Below are positions 8,030-15,238 of a stretch of 17,447 bases of DNA, piece after piece. The stretch is from a bacterium. Its GTDB lineage: Bacteria; Zixibacteria; MSB-5A5; GN15; FEB-12. Where the stretch lies: NCBI GenBank assembly GCA_030612965.1, contig JAUWMW010000018.1, positions 1-17,447 of the forward strand. Reading direction: 5' to 3'. Position numbers and translations under genes: made by a program. The notes beneath the pieces are model-generated. The model saw only the letters and a program-made list of their open reading frames with translations, was not told the origin of the DNA and did no database searches. Position 1 is the stretch's first letter; each line of letters opens with the position of its first letter.

Positions 8030-8278
8030 TCAACCAACCAGTTTTTCCAACTCGTCCAGCCGATTAAGAATTGATTGCAATTTCGTCCGCACCGCCTCGG
8101 ACTGATCTGCCGCCTTCAGCGACTGGCTCTTCTGCTGCTTGTCCAGTCCGGACATCTCAGCTTTGAGTTGGCGATTTTCGGTCTTGAGCGATGCGTTTTC
8201 TGATTTCAGGTTCTTAACCATCTCCAGGAGTTGGTCAACCTTTTGAGCGATCTGATCCAGAGTATCAGTCACCGTCAC
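8030..8278 (-). CDS. Small coiled-coil protein, ZapB-like
   Basis: This 82-residue, strongly heptad-patterned protein has Leu and Val at regular spacing from about residue 7 to 45 (LDQIAQKVDQLLEMVKNL, then SENASLKTENRQLKAEM). A polar linker rich in Gln, Ser and Lys and a second helix ending in LDELEKLVG follow. It has no signal peptide, membrane segment or catalytic motif. The GTG start at 8278 overlaps the pheT TGA (GTGA), with AGGG four bases upstream, so translation is probably coupled; a second GTG at 8272 is possible. The position directly upstream of zapA suggests a Z-ring-associated ZapB-like role, but coiled-coil similarity is weak evidence and the name rests mostly on context. Confidence 0.7.
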   Translation of the reverse strand: MTVTDTLDQIAQKVDQLLEMVKNLKSENASLKTENRQLKAEMSGLDKQQKSQSLKAADQSEAVRTKLQSILNRLDELEKLVG

Positions 8279-10659
8279 TTATCCCTAATCTCAGCGTTAA
8301 ACTCTTGCTCTAACTTAGCCACAACACCTCGTTGTATTTCTTCTACTTGCTCGGTCGATAAACTACCGGATCGCGACCGATAGTTGATGGACAGGGCTAT
8401 AGATTTCTTACCCCTTTCAATCTGCTTGCCGGTGTAGAGATCGAATACTTCCACCGACTCGGCCAATTCGCCGGCGGCGCTGCGCACGCATTCAATGATC
8501 TCCCCGGCCGGTATGGCCGCATCGACCAGGATGGCCAGATCGCGCGGCGCTGCCGGATAGACGGCCAACGGCTCGAACTTGATGCGATCCTTGCGAGTGT
8601 CAATCAACCCCTCCAGATCAATCTCCGCCACCAGCACTGGTTGCTTGACGCCCAGAGTGCGTGCCTGGTCGGGCGCGATGAGACCGGCCCAACCGACAGC
8701 CCGCCCCTCAGATTTGATCCTAAATGAAATCTCGTCATCAAGGAATGAAACTTTGTCAGGAACGAAATCGAAGTCGGGCCAGCGAAAGTGTTCAACCAAC
8801 CTCCGTAGAGCACCGGTGAGGTCATAAAAGTCAAACGGTCGCGCCGTCTCACGCCAGCCTTGTGGTGTGTTACCTGACACGGTCAGAGCTAAGCGATCCG
8901 GCTCCCGCCAATCTGTGTCACCACTACCCGCGAAGTAGACCTTACCCAGTTCGAACAAACGCAGGTCGAGCACCCGGTGCGCCAGGTTGTGCGACACGGC
9001 CGCGAGCGCCGACGGCACCAGCGAGTTGCGCATAATATCCAACTCTTCGGAGACCGGATTCAGTATTCGCACTTGTGGCAGATCAGGATTGAATAACTTC
9101 GCAACCCGACTCGAACCAAGCCCGTGGTCCAGCATCTCATCGAATCCGCAAGCGGTCAAAACCCACCGTGCTTCACGGGCGAACTGATCCTCAGGCAGGG
9201 TGCGCGAGAAAAGCGGGCCGATGTTAGTGACCGAATCCTCGATACTGTCGAACCCTTCGATGCGAACAACCTCTTCAATCAAATCGATTTCGCGCTCCAG
9301 GTCAGGACGGAAGGTTGGTACCGTGACCACGAGTGGATCGTCGCAGGACACTTCCAGTTCAAGGTCCGTCAATATCTGTTTCATGCGTTCGGTTAAGTAA
9401 TTGGTGCCGAGCACCGCGTTGCAGCGGGCCGGACGAAGTTCGATCGTGCGCGGTTCGATGCGCTTCGGATAACAATCGACGATGCCAGCATGCACCTTTC
9501 CCCCACACAACTCGTGCATGAGTTGCGCCGCTCGGTTGAGGGCGTACTCGATGCCATTGGGGTCGGCCCCTTTTTCAAAACGTGAGGATGATTCGGTCAC
9601 TGTTTCCAGTTTGCGACGGCTCTTGCGAATAACGCTGGGATTGAAGTAGGCTGCTTCCAAAAGGATATCGGTAGTGTCGTCCTCGACTTCCGAATTGAGA
9701 CCACCCATCACACCGCCGGCTGCGACTCCGGATTTACCATTAGTGATCAACAGAACCTGTTCGTCCAGGATATGCTCCCGTCCGTCCAGGGTCGAGAACT
9801 TCTCTCGGTCGTGGGCGCGTCGAACGACCACTTCATCCGAACCGAAGCGGTCGAGATCAAAAGCGTGCAGGGGATGCCCACACTCAAGCATAACCAGGTT
9901 GGTGATGTCGACGACATTGGAGACAGGTCGAACGCCGCAGGCGAGCAACCGTTTGCGCACCCACCAGGGCGACGGTGCGATCTTGACGTTCTTGATAATG
10001 CGGGCGGCATAGCGCGGGCAGGCCTCGGGGTCATCAATGGATACTTTGATTGAATCAGAAGCAGGGGTCGCTACTTCGGTCAGGTCGAACTTCGGACGGC
10101 GCAGCTTGATCGAGGCCAGCGCCGCCAGGTCGCGAGCGATCCCGATTGCCGACATCGAGTCCGGACGGTTCGGAGTGAGCTCAAAAGTCAGCATGAAGTC
10201 ATCGTAGTCCAGATGCTCAACCAGAGGTGTGCCGACCGGGGCATCGTCATCGAGCACTATAATACCGGAGTGGTCGTCCGACATACCCAACTCGCGCTCC
10301 GAGCAGATCATGCCAAACGACTCGATCCCTCGGATCTTCGCTTTCTTTATGACGAAATCACCAACCAACCGAGCGCCAACGCGGGCAAAAGCAATCTTCT
10401 GCTGGGCGGCGACATTAGGGGCGCCACAAACAACATCCACGCGCTCGGTTCCGTCATCAACAACCGCTTTCTTGATCTTGTCGGCCCCCTCGATAGCGCT
10501 GAGTTCGATCACCTGCCCGACCACGACATTATCCATGTACCGGGCGGTCGATTCGATGTACTCACATGAGGTGCCGGACAGAGTCAGGCGCTCACCCATT
10601 TCGTCGGGGGACCAGTCAAGACCGGTGAGTTCTTTGAGCCATTTGTACGAGACTCTCAT
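8275..10659 (-). CDS. pheT: Phenylalanyl-tRNA synthetase beta subunit
   Basis: This is the beta subunit of the cytosolic alpha2beta2 PheRS, which charges tRNA-Phe; beta carries editing and tRNA-binding modules. Its 794 residues match the bacterial form. In order: N-terminal MRVSYKWLKEL, an OB-fold tRNA-binding domain (about 40-150, with VVCGAPNV and GMICSERELGM), the B3/B4 editing region (about 200-380, including FELTPNRPDSMS shortly before it and HPLHAFDLDRF), a B5 domain (about 400-475), the catalytic-like core (about 480-690), and a C-terminal FDX-ACB anticodon-binding domain (about 700-790, starting near YPAAPRDLAILV). The start ATG at 10659 is two bases after the pheS stop, so the subunits are co-translated. 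The stop overlaps the start of the next small gene. Confidence 0.97.
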   Translation of the reverse strand: MRVSYKWLKELTGLDWSPDEMGERLTLSGTSCEYIESTARYMDNVVVGQVIELSAIEGADKIKKAVVDDGTERVDVVCGAPNVAAQQKIAFARVGARLVGDFVIKKAKIRGIESFGMICSERELGMSDDHSGIIVLDDDAPVGTPLVEHLDYDDFMLTFELTPNRPDSMSAIGIARDLAALASIKLRRPKFDLTEVATPASDSIKVSIDDPEACPRYAARIIKNVKIAPSPWWVRKRLLACGVRPVSNVVDITNLVMLECGHPLHAFDLDRFGSDEVVVRRAHDREKFSTLDGREHILDEQVLLITNGKSGVAAGGVMGGLNSEVEDDTTDILLEAAYFNPSVIRKSRRKLETVTESSSRFEKGADPNGIEYALNRAAQLMHELCGGKVHAGIVDCYPKRIEPRTIELRPARCNAVLGTNYLTERMKQILTDLELEVSCDDPLVVTVPTFRPDLEREIDLIEEVVRIEGFDSIEDSVTNIGPLFSRTLPEDQFAREARWVLTACGFDEMLDHGLGSSRVAKLFNPDLPQVRILNPVSEELDIMRNSLVPSALAAVSHNLAHRVLDLRLFELGKVYFAGSGDTDWREPDRLALTVSGNTPQGWRETARPFDFYDLTGALRRLVEHFRWPDFDFVPDKVSFLDDEISFRIKSEGRAVGWAGLIAPDQARTLGVKQPVLVAEIDLEGLIDTRKDRIKFEPLAVYPAAPRDLAILVDAAIPAGEIIECVRSAAGELAESVEVFDLYTGKQIERGKKSIALSINYRSRSGSLSTEQVEEIQRGVVAKLEQEFNAEIRDK

Positions 10660-10661
10660 GG

Positions 10662-11675
10662 CTACACAAACTGCCTTAAGAAACGCAAGTCGTTGTTATA
10701 GAACAGTCGGATGTCATCGATCCGGTACTTCAGCATAGCGGGACGTTCGACCCCGATACCGAAGGCATACCCGGTATATTTCTCAGGATCATGGCCGGTC
10801 ATCTCAAGCACGGCCGGGTCAATCATACCGCAACCGAGAATCTCCAGCCAACCGGTTCGTTTGCACACGGCACATCCGTCGCCGCCACAGAGGAAGCACT
10901 GGATATCGACTTCCGCTGAGGGTTCCGTGAATGGAAAGTACGACGGCCGGAACTTGAGTTTGAGACCCTCGCCGAAAAACGCCTTACAGAAGGCCACCAA
11001 ACAGCCCTTGAGGTCGGCCATGGTCACTCCCTTGTCAATCAGGAAGCCGTCAACCTGGTGAAAAGCGACGTGGGCGCGGGAACAGATCGCCTCGTTGCGG
11101 AAGCACTTGCCGGGTGTGATAATCTTGATCGGCGGTTTCTGTTTCTCCAGTTCGCGAATCTGCACCGGGGTGGTGTGCGTGCGCAGCAGGCGATCGCCCT
11201 CGACGAAGAAAGTATCCTGCATATCACGAGCGGGATGATCGGGCGGGAAATTCAGGGCGCTGAAGTTGTAGTAGTCGGTTTCAATATCCGGTCCGCGGGC
11301 GATCTCAAACCCCATACCGTAAAATATGCCGCACATCTCCTCAATGACCTGGGTGGTCAGATGCATCGCACCGACCCGCTGGGCGGTCCCGGGCAGGGTC
11401 GGATCGATCAGCGGCGCTTCGGATTTCTCGGAGAATCTTCTCTCGGCCACATCGAAATCCTGCTCCAATTGGACGCGACATTTGTTGGCCTCGGCCCCTA
11501 CCTGCTTGCGCTGCTCAACAGGGAGGTCCTTCAGACCCTTGAGAATAGCGGTAAGTCGTCCCTTCCGCCCGAGGTACTGAACGCGGAATTCCTTAAGCGA
11601 AGCGAGCGAATCAGCCGTACTGATCCGCTCCAACGCCTCTTGCCTGAGTCGGGCAACTTCCTCCAGTGGCGACAT
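10662..11675 (-). CDS. pheS: Phenylalanyl-tRNA synthetase alpha subunit
   Basis: This is the catalytic alpha subunit of PheRS. The 337 residues include an N-terminal coiled coil (about 1-90), then the class II core. Motif-2-type sequence GKCFRNEAICSRAHVAFHQVDG is visible around 193-214 (shown in part: CFRNE, THTTPVQIR, HVAFHQ). A Cys cluster CFLCGGDGCAVCKRTGW lies near 260-276, a pattern seen in many bacterial PheS proteins, followed by EILGCGMIDP. The motif-3 segment reads GIGVERPAML where most relatives have Leu in place of Pro. The gene starts 18 nt after the rplT stop with only a weak ribosome binding site. pheT follows after two bases. Confidence 0.97.
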   Translation of the reverse strand: MSPLEEVARLRQEALERISTADSLASLKEFRVQYLGRKGRLTAILKGLKDLPVEQRKQVGAEANKCRVQLEQDFDVAERRFSEKSEAPLIDPTLPGTAQRVGAMHLTTQVIEEMCGIFYGMGFEIARGPDIETDYYNFSALNFPPDHPARDMQDTFFVEGDRLLRTHTTPVQIRELEKQKPPIKIITPGKCFRNEAICSRAHVAFHQVDGFLIDKGVTMADLKGCLVAFCKAFFGEGLKLKFRPSYFPFTEPSAEVDIQCFLCGGDGCAVCKRTGWLEILGCGMIDPAVLEMTGHDPEKYTGYAFGIGVERPAMLKYRIDDIRLFYNNDLRFLRQFV

Positions 11676-11693
11676 AGTCAGTCAGCCCTGAGG

Positions 11694-12044
11694 TTAGTTG
11701 CCGGAGGCGATCTTTGCCAGGTTGGTGAAGGTGGCCATATCGCGAGCGGCGATATCGGCCAGAGCCTTGCGATTCAGGTTGACACCGGCCTTGGTCAGGC
11801 CGTGCATAAAGCTCGAGTAGTTGGTATCGCACATCTTCGCGGCGGCTGAGATACGCGCAATCCAGAGCGAGCGAAAAACTCGCTTCTTGGCGCGACGATC
11901 CCGATAGGCATACATCAGACCCTTGTTAACCGTTTCCAACGCGGTGCGATAAAGACGACCGCGAGCACCGTAGTTGCCGCGGGCGCGCTTCAGTACTTTC
12001 TTGTGACGTTTATGAGCGGCAACGTTATTCTTTGAGCGTGGCAT
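11694..12044 (-). CDS. rplT: 50S ribosomal protein L20
   Basis: L20 binds 23S rRNA early in large-subunit assembly. The 116-residue sequence is typical: N-terminal MPRSKNNVAAHKRHKKVLKRA, then a basic helical stretch, RDRRAKKRVFRSLWIARISA in the middle and the conserved NRKALADIA near the C-terminus. AGGAGA lies six bases before the ATG. The gene is third in infC-rpmI-rplT; in other bacteria L20 represses this operon by binding its mRNA. I do not see a clear L20-binding mimic here. Confidence 0.98.
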   Translation of the reverse strand: MPRSKNNVAAHKRHKKVLKRARGNYGARGRLYRTALETVNKGLMYAYRDRRAKKRVFRSLWIARISAAAKMCDTNYSSFMHGLTKAGVNLNRKALADIAARDMATFTNLAKIASGN

Positions 12045-12075
12045 TTCTTATCTCCTGGTCTATCGGCCGAGCCGC

Positions 12076-12273
12076 CTATATAGTGGGAACCATTTTCCTG
12101 ACGCGCGGCAAATCAGCGGCTGATACTAAGGTCGCTTTGCGCAATTGGCGTTTCCGCTTGGGCGACATCTTCGTCAGAATATGCGTGCGGTAGGCGTGGT
12201 GTCGCTTGATTTTTCCGGAAGCCGTCTTCTTGAATCGTTTGGCGGCTGCCCGCCTGGTCTTGATTTTCGGCAT
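12076..12273 (-). CDS. rpmI: 50S ribosomal protein L35
   Basis: L35 is a small basic large-subunit protein. The 65-residue sequence begins MPKIKTRRAAAKRFKKTASG and continues with KIKRHHAYRTHILTKMSPKRKRQLRK split across the conserved core (RTHILTKMSPKRKRQLR), which is diagnostic. AAGGA lies eight bases upstream of the ATG. It sits between infC (40-nt gap) and rplT (31-nt gap, containing a tiny CGGC/GCCG hairpin just past the stop), the standard order. Confidence 0.98.
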   Translation of the reverse strand: MPKIKTRRAAAKRFKKTASGKIKRHHAYRTHILTKMSPKRKRQLRKATLVSAADLPRVRKMVPTI

Positions 12274-12313
12274 CGAGACTATCCTTACTATTAACTATAC
12301 AAACAATACTTTT

Positions 12314-12958
12314 CTATTCTGAACTGGTCGTCGACGGCTCGTTTTCCGTAGCATCGACTTCATTTTCGGTCTCAGGTTTAGCCTCGGGCTGGATTGCCGG
12401 GCTGTCTTTGGCCTGCGGTCGAGTTTCGCGTAGTTGTTTCAGTATCTCGGCGTTTGGTCCCAGTATCATGCTCATGTTGCGCCCTTCGCGCTTGATCTGA
12501 ACATCCACCACGGCAATGTCGGCCATATCCTTGGTCACCCGCTCAAGCAGGTGACGACCGCGCTCGGTGTACGCCAACTCGCGTCCACGAAACATCACAT
12601 AGGCTCGCACTTTACTGCCCGACTCAAGGAACGCACGAACATGCTTGCATTTGAACGTGTAGTCGTGATCATCGATCTTGGGACGGTAACGCATCTCCTT
12701 CAACTGATAACTATGCTGGCGTTTTCTCGCCAGCTTGTCCTTTTTGGCCTGTTCGTATTTGAACTTGCCGTAGTCAAGTATTCGACAAACCGGCGGACGG
12801 CTGTTCGGAGATACCTCAACCAGGTCAAGCTCAAGATCCCGCGCCTTGTCCAAAGCCTCATTGATCGGCACAATGCCGAGTTGCTGACCCTCAGGTCCGA
12901 TCAGTCGGATCGGCGAGGCCTTAATCCGGGCGTTGACCCGAAGCGTCTTGCTGCTTAT
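12314..12958 (-). CDS. infC: Translation initiation factor IF-3, probable AUA start codon
   Basis: IF3 binds the 30S subunit, blocks premature 50S joining and checks the start codon. An obvious GTG at 12871 would give only 185 residues and would remove the conserved N-terminal strand. The same frame upstream encodes LRVNARIKASPIRLIGPEG and QQLGIVPINEAL, matching IF3 N-termini (compare IRAQEVRLTGLEGEQLGIV in E. coli). Between the thrS stop and that GTG there is no in-frame ATG, GTG or TTG. A perfect AGGAGG (12969-12964) stands five bases before ATA at 12958, so the start is inferred to be AUA, giving 214 residues. Domains: IF3-N to about residue 75 (with RPPVCRILDYGKFKYE), a linker, IF3-C to about 170, then an acidic tail rich in Glu, Thr and Ser. 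IF3 genes commonly use rare starts (AUU in E. coli) for autoregulation. Confidence 0.93.
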   Translation of the reverse strand: MSSKTLRVNARIKASPIRLIGPEGQQLGIVPINEALDKARDLELDLVEVSPNSRPPVCRILDYGKFKYEQAKKDKLARKRQHSYQLKEMRYRPKIDDHDYTFKCKHVRAFLESGSKVRAYVMFRGRELAYTERGRHLLERVTKDMADIAVVDVQIKREGRNMSMILGPNAEILKQLRETRPQAKDSPAIQPEAKPETENEVDATENEPSTTSSE

Positions 12959-12975
12959 GAAGCCCTCCTGTTCAT
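12955..12975 (-). promoter_or_regulatory. infC ribosome binding site and six-codon leader ORF
   Basis: ATG at 12975 opens a six-codon frame (MNRRAS) ending in TAA at 12957-12955. Its TAA overlaps the proposed infC AUA at 12958-12956 by two bases (ATAA). It has its own GAGG (12984-12981) five bases upstream, overlapping the thrS stop. Its two tandem AGG codons form the infC Shine-Dalgarno. Either the ATG is chance or the short frame feeds ribosomes to the AUA by termination-reinitiation. Confidence 0.5.
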
Positions 12976-12982
12976 TAGTACC

Positions 12983-14911
12983 TCAATTCTCATTCAAACC
13001 TCTAGTTTCGATTTCCGAGGCCAGCAACGCCGCCGCTTCTTCAACCGACTTCACACCAATATCGCCGACCGTATGTTTGCGCACAGAGACCGAATCGGCT
13101 TCGACTTCGCGTTTGCCGACAACAAACATGTACGGCACTTTGAGCAGTTCGGCGTCACGTATTTTGGCGCCGACCTTTTCAGAACGGACGTCGAGTTCCG
13201 CTCTGATGTCACGAGCTTTCAGTCGTTCCACAACACCAGCGGCATATTCATTCAGATCGTCAGTAATCGGCAACACCCTTACCTGGCACGGCGCCAGCCA
13301 CAAGGGGAAATTGCCTGCGTAGTGCTCGATGAGGACACCAAAGAATCGCTCTATCGAGCCCAGCAGCGCCCGGTGAATCATGAACGGTCGCTGCTGCTGA
13401 CCATCAGGACCAATATAATGAAGATCGAACCGTTCCGGCAAGGAAAAATCGAACTGGATAGTCGAACACTGCCAACTGCGGTTAAGGGCGTCCTTTATCT
13501 TGATGTCGATCTTGGGACCGTAGAACGCGCCACCGCCCTCGTCGACTTCATAGGCCAGGCCGGCCTTCTTGAGGACTGAGTGCAGGCCGTTCTGAGCTCG
13601 TTCCCAATCGGCCGGATCTCCGATTGCTTTCTCCGGCCGAGTCGACAGAAAAACGTCGTAGTCGGAGAATCCAAAAGCCTTGAGCATGTTGACACAGAAA
13701 TCCAGCACCCAGACCAACTCCTCTTCCATCCCCTCCTGGGTGACAAAATGGTGAGCATCGTCCTGAGTGAAACCGCGCACCCGCATCAGGCCATGCAGAA
13801 CACCACTCGGCTCGAACCGATAGACGGTCCCAAGCTCCGCCCAGCGCAGCGGTAGATCACGATAGGACCAGCGGCGCGAACGGTACATGGAAATGTGAAA
13901 AGGGCAGTTCATCGGCCGCAACTGGAACTTGCGTCCCTCGGCCTCAAATGGAGCGTACATATCGTCTTTGTAGAAATCAGTGTGCCCACTCTTGTGCCAG
14001 AGATCGAGATTGGCTATATGTGGCGAGAACACGAGTTCGTACCCGGCCTTGAGATGCTGTTCCCGCCAAAAATTCTCGATTTCATTGCGCACCCGGGCGC
14101 CGCGCGGCAGCCAGAGAATCAACCCGCCGCCAACGTCTTCGTTGATGGTGTACAGTTCGAGTTGCTTGCCAAGCATGCGGTGGTCGCGCTTTTTGGCCTC
14201 CTCAAGCCGGTGAAGGTACTCTGTAAGCATCGACTTCTTAGGATACGAAACACCGTAGATGCGCTGAAGCATCGGTCGTTTCTCGTCACCACGCCAGTAC
14301 GCCCCGGAGCTGGCGGTCAGTCTGTATGCCTTGATCAGTCCGGTGCGCGGGATGTGAGGACCGCGACAGAGATCCTCAAATCGAGAATGCCGATAGAACG
14401 AGACTGTGTCGACCTCAAGTTCTTCGACTATCTCGGCCTTGTAGACGTCACCGGCGGCGCGGAATTTCTCGATAGCTTGTTGGCGCGGAAGTTCACTCCG
14501 GCTGAATGATGCATTTTCAGCGATGAGTTTCGCCATCTTCTTTTCAATGCGTTCCAGATCTTCCGGCGAGAACGGCTTGTCAACATCGAAATCATAATAC
14601 CAGCCCTCGTCGATGGGCGGACCGATAGCCAATTTCGCCTCTGGGAATAATTCCTGCACCGCCTGCGCCATAACATGGGCGCTGGAATGCCAGAACACCT
14701 GTCGACCCTCGGTTTGCGCAAAAGTCAGGATTTCTACCGGTGCGTCAGCGTCGATGACTGCCATCAGATCACGCACCGAGCCGTCGACTTTCACCGCCAG
14801 CGCCTCTTTGGCCAGACGCGGAGAAATCGAAGCGGCGACGTCAAGACCAGAGACACCTTTGTCATACTGTCTGGTCGAACCGTCGGGCAAGGTAACCTGA
14901 AGCTGTGACAT
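12983..14911 (-). CDS. thrS: Threonyl-tRNA synthetase
   Basis: ThrRS charges tRNA-Thr and clears mis-charged Ser. The 642 residues have the full-length bacterial layout: a TGS domain (1-63, MSQLQVTLPDGS), the N2 editing domain with HSSAH (75-79) and CRGPH (182-186), a class II core (about 240-540), and an anticodon-binding domain (about 545-640, with VRVLPITDD). The catalytic zinc ligands are Cys336 (MNCPFH), His387 (DDAHHF) and His513 (MIHRALLGS), each offset by two from the E. coli enzyme. Nothing essential is missing. The start ATG at 14911 lies 80 nt downstream of tRNA-Val with a weak ribosome binding site, and infC begins 24 nt after the stop. The leader is too short for a T-box. Confidence 0.98.
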   Translation of the reverse strand: MSQLQVTLPDGSTRQYDKGVSGLDVAASISPRLAKEALAVKVDGSVRDLMAVIDADAPVEILTFAQTEGRQVFWHSSAHVMAQAVQELFPEAKLAIGPPIDEGWYYDFDVDKPFSPEDLERIEKKMAKLIAENASFSRSELPRQQAIEKFRAAGDVYKAEIVEELEVDTVSFYRHSRFEDLCRGPHIPRTGLIKAYRLTASSGAYWRGDEKRPMLQRIYGVSYPKKSMLTEYLHRLEEAKKRDHRMLGKQLELYTINEDVGGGLILWLPRGARVRNEIENFWREQHLKAGYELVFSPHIANLDLWHKSGHTDFYKDDMYAPFEAEGRKFQLRPMNCPFHISMYRSRRWSYRDLPLRWAELGTVYRFEPSGVLHGLMRVRGFTQDDAHHFVTQEGMEEELVWVLDFCVNMLKAFGFSDYDVFLSTRPEKAIGDPADWERAQNGLHSVLKKAGLAYEVDEGGGAFYGPKIDIKIKDALNRSWQCSTIQFDFSLPERFDLHYIGPDGQQQRPFMIHRALLGSIERFFGVLIEHYAGNFPLWLAPCQVRVLPITDDLNEYAAGVVERLKARDIRAELDVRSEKVGAKIRDAELLKVPYMFVVGKREVEADSVSVRKHTVGDIGVKSVEEAAALLASEIETRGLNEN

Positions 14912-14929
14912 ATCGTCAGTTTCTTTCTA

Positions 14930-14973
14930 CAACAAAACGAAAAGCGGAGATTCGGTCGGGAGTTTCCGCCGAC
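14930..14973 (-). terminator. Weak terminator or attenuator-like element between tRNA-Val and thrS
   Basis: GCGGA (14969-14965) can pair with TCCGC (14948-14944), and the minus strand then reads TTTTCGTTTTG. An alternative stem, GTCGG (14973-14969) with CCGAC (14959-14955), cannot form at the same time. Five-base stems with long loops are weak, so this may be a leaky terminator, an attenuator or chance. Confidence 0.3.
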
Positions 14974-14991
14974 ATCAGCTGTCTTCATCTA

Positions 14992-15068
14992 TGGTGGGCG
15001 ATACTGGAATCGAACCAGTGACCCCTTGCATGTCAAGCAAGTACTCTAACCAACTGAGCTAATCGCCC
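14992..15068 (-). tRNA. tRNA-Val (anticodon GAC)
   Basis: A 77-base cloverleaf is readable by hand with the 3' CCA encoded. The acceptor pairs GGGCGAT with ATCGCCC, with discriminator A. The D arm is GCTC/GAGT with a GG-containing loop. The anticodon stem CTTGC/GCAAG closes the loop TTGACAT, giving anticodon GAC, which reads GUC (Val). The five-base variable loop is GGGTC, and the T arm ACTGG/CCAGT has loop TTCGATT. A consensus promoter lies 52 nt upstream of the mature 5' end, and thrS starts 80 nt downstream. No second tRNA is adjacent. Confidence 0.96.
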
Positions 15069-15092
15069 ATCTGTCAATCGGCGCCGCTTTTT

Positions 15093-15110
15093 CGCGATAC
15101 CATTATCGCG
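15093..15110 (-). repeat. Perfect hairpin at the start of the tRNA-Val transcript
   Basis: CGCGATA and TATCGCG form a perfect 7-bp stem with a four-base loop. On the minus strand it begins about 10 bases after the -10 box, so it would fold at the very 5' end of the tRNA precursor, 24 nt before the mature tRNA. The following AAAAA is not a terminator tail on this strand. It could protect the 5' end, guide processing, or be a protein-binding operator at the start site. Confidence 0.55.
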
Positions 15111-15119
15111 TAATTGATG

Positions 15120-15148
15120 ATTATACTTAGACCTACGTGCTCTGTCAA
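15120..15148 (-). promoter_or_regulatory. Consensus sigma-70 promoter for tRNA-Val and probably the thrS operon
   Basis: TTGACA (15148-15143), a 17-nt spacer and TATAAT (15125-15120) match the consensus at all twelve positions. Transcription should start near 15111-15114. It lies in the 170-nt gap between the HDOD gene and tRNA-Val. It is the strongest promoter in the window, and no clear strong terminator lies between it and thrS. Confidence 0.85.
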
Positions 15149-15238
15149 GACATAATTTCGGGATGACGGGCCCGGGGCCGTTGGAAGTAAGTCGGGTTAA
15201 CAAGGACAGAACGGTGGGGAACCGCGCACTGATACCGG

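Noticed and set aside
11058..11849. Plus-strand open frame of 263 codons
   Set aside because: It is antisense to pheS and the end of rplT, both unambiguous.
12314..12871. infC starting at GTG 12871
   Set aside because: This would delete about 29 conserved residues of the IF3 N-domain, and the GTG has no Shine-Dalgarno, while an AGGAGG lies at a suitable distance from an upstream AUA.
12434..13579. Plus-strand open frame of 381 codons
   Set aside because: It spans the antisense of infC and thrS, which are certain; its translation has no recognisable family and low-complexity composition typical of an antisense frame in a GC-rich gene.
14912..14991. T-box riboswitch upstream of thrS
   Set aside because: The leader is 80 nt, too short for a T-box, and no T-box consensus is seen.
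15160..15180. GC-rich near-palindrome after the HDOD gene as a terminator
   Set aside because: The arms have a C-C mismatch and no loop, and no T tract follows on the minus strand.
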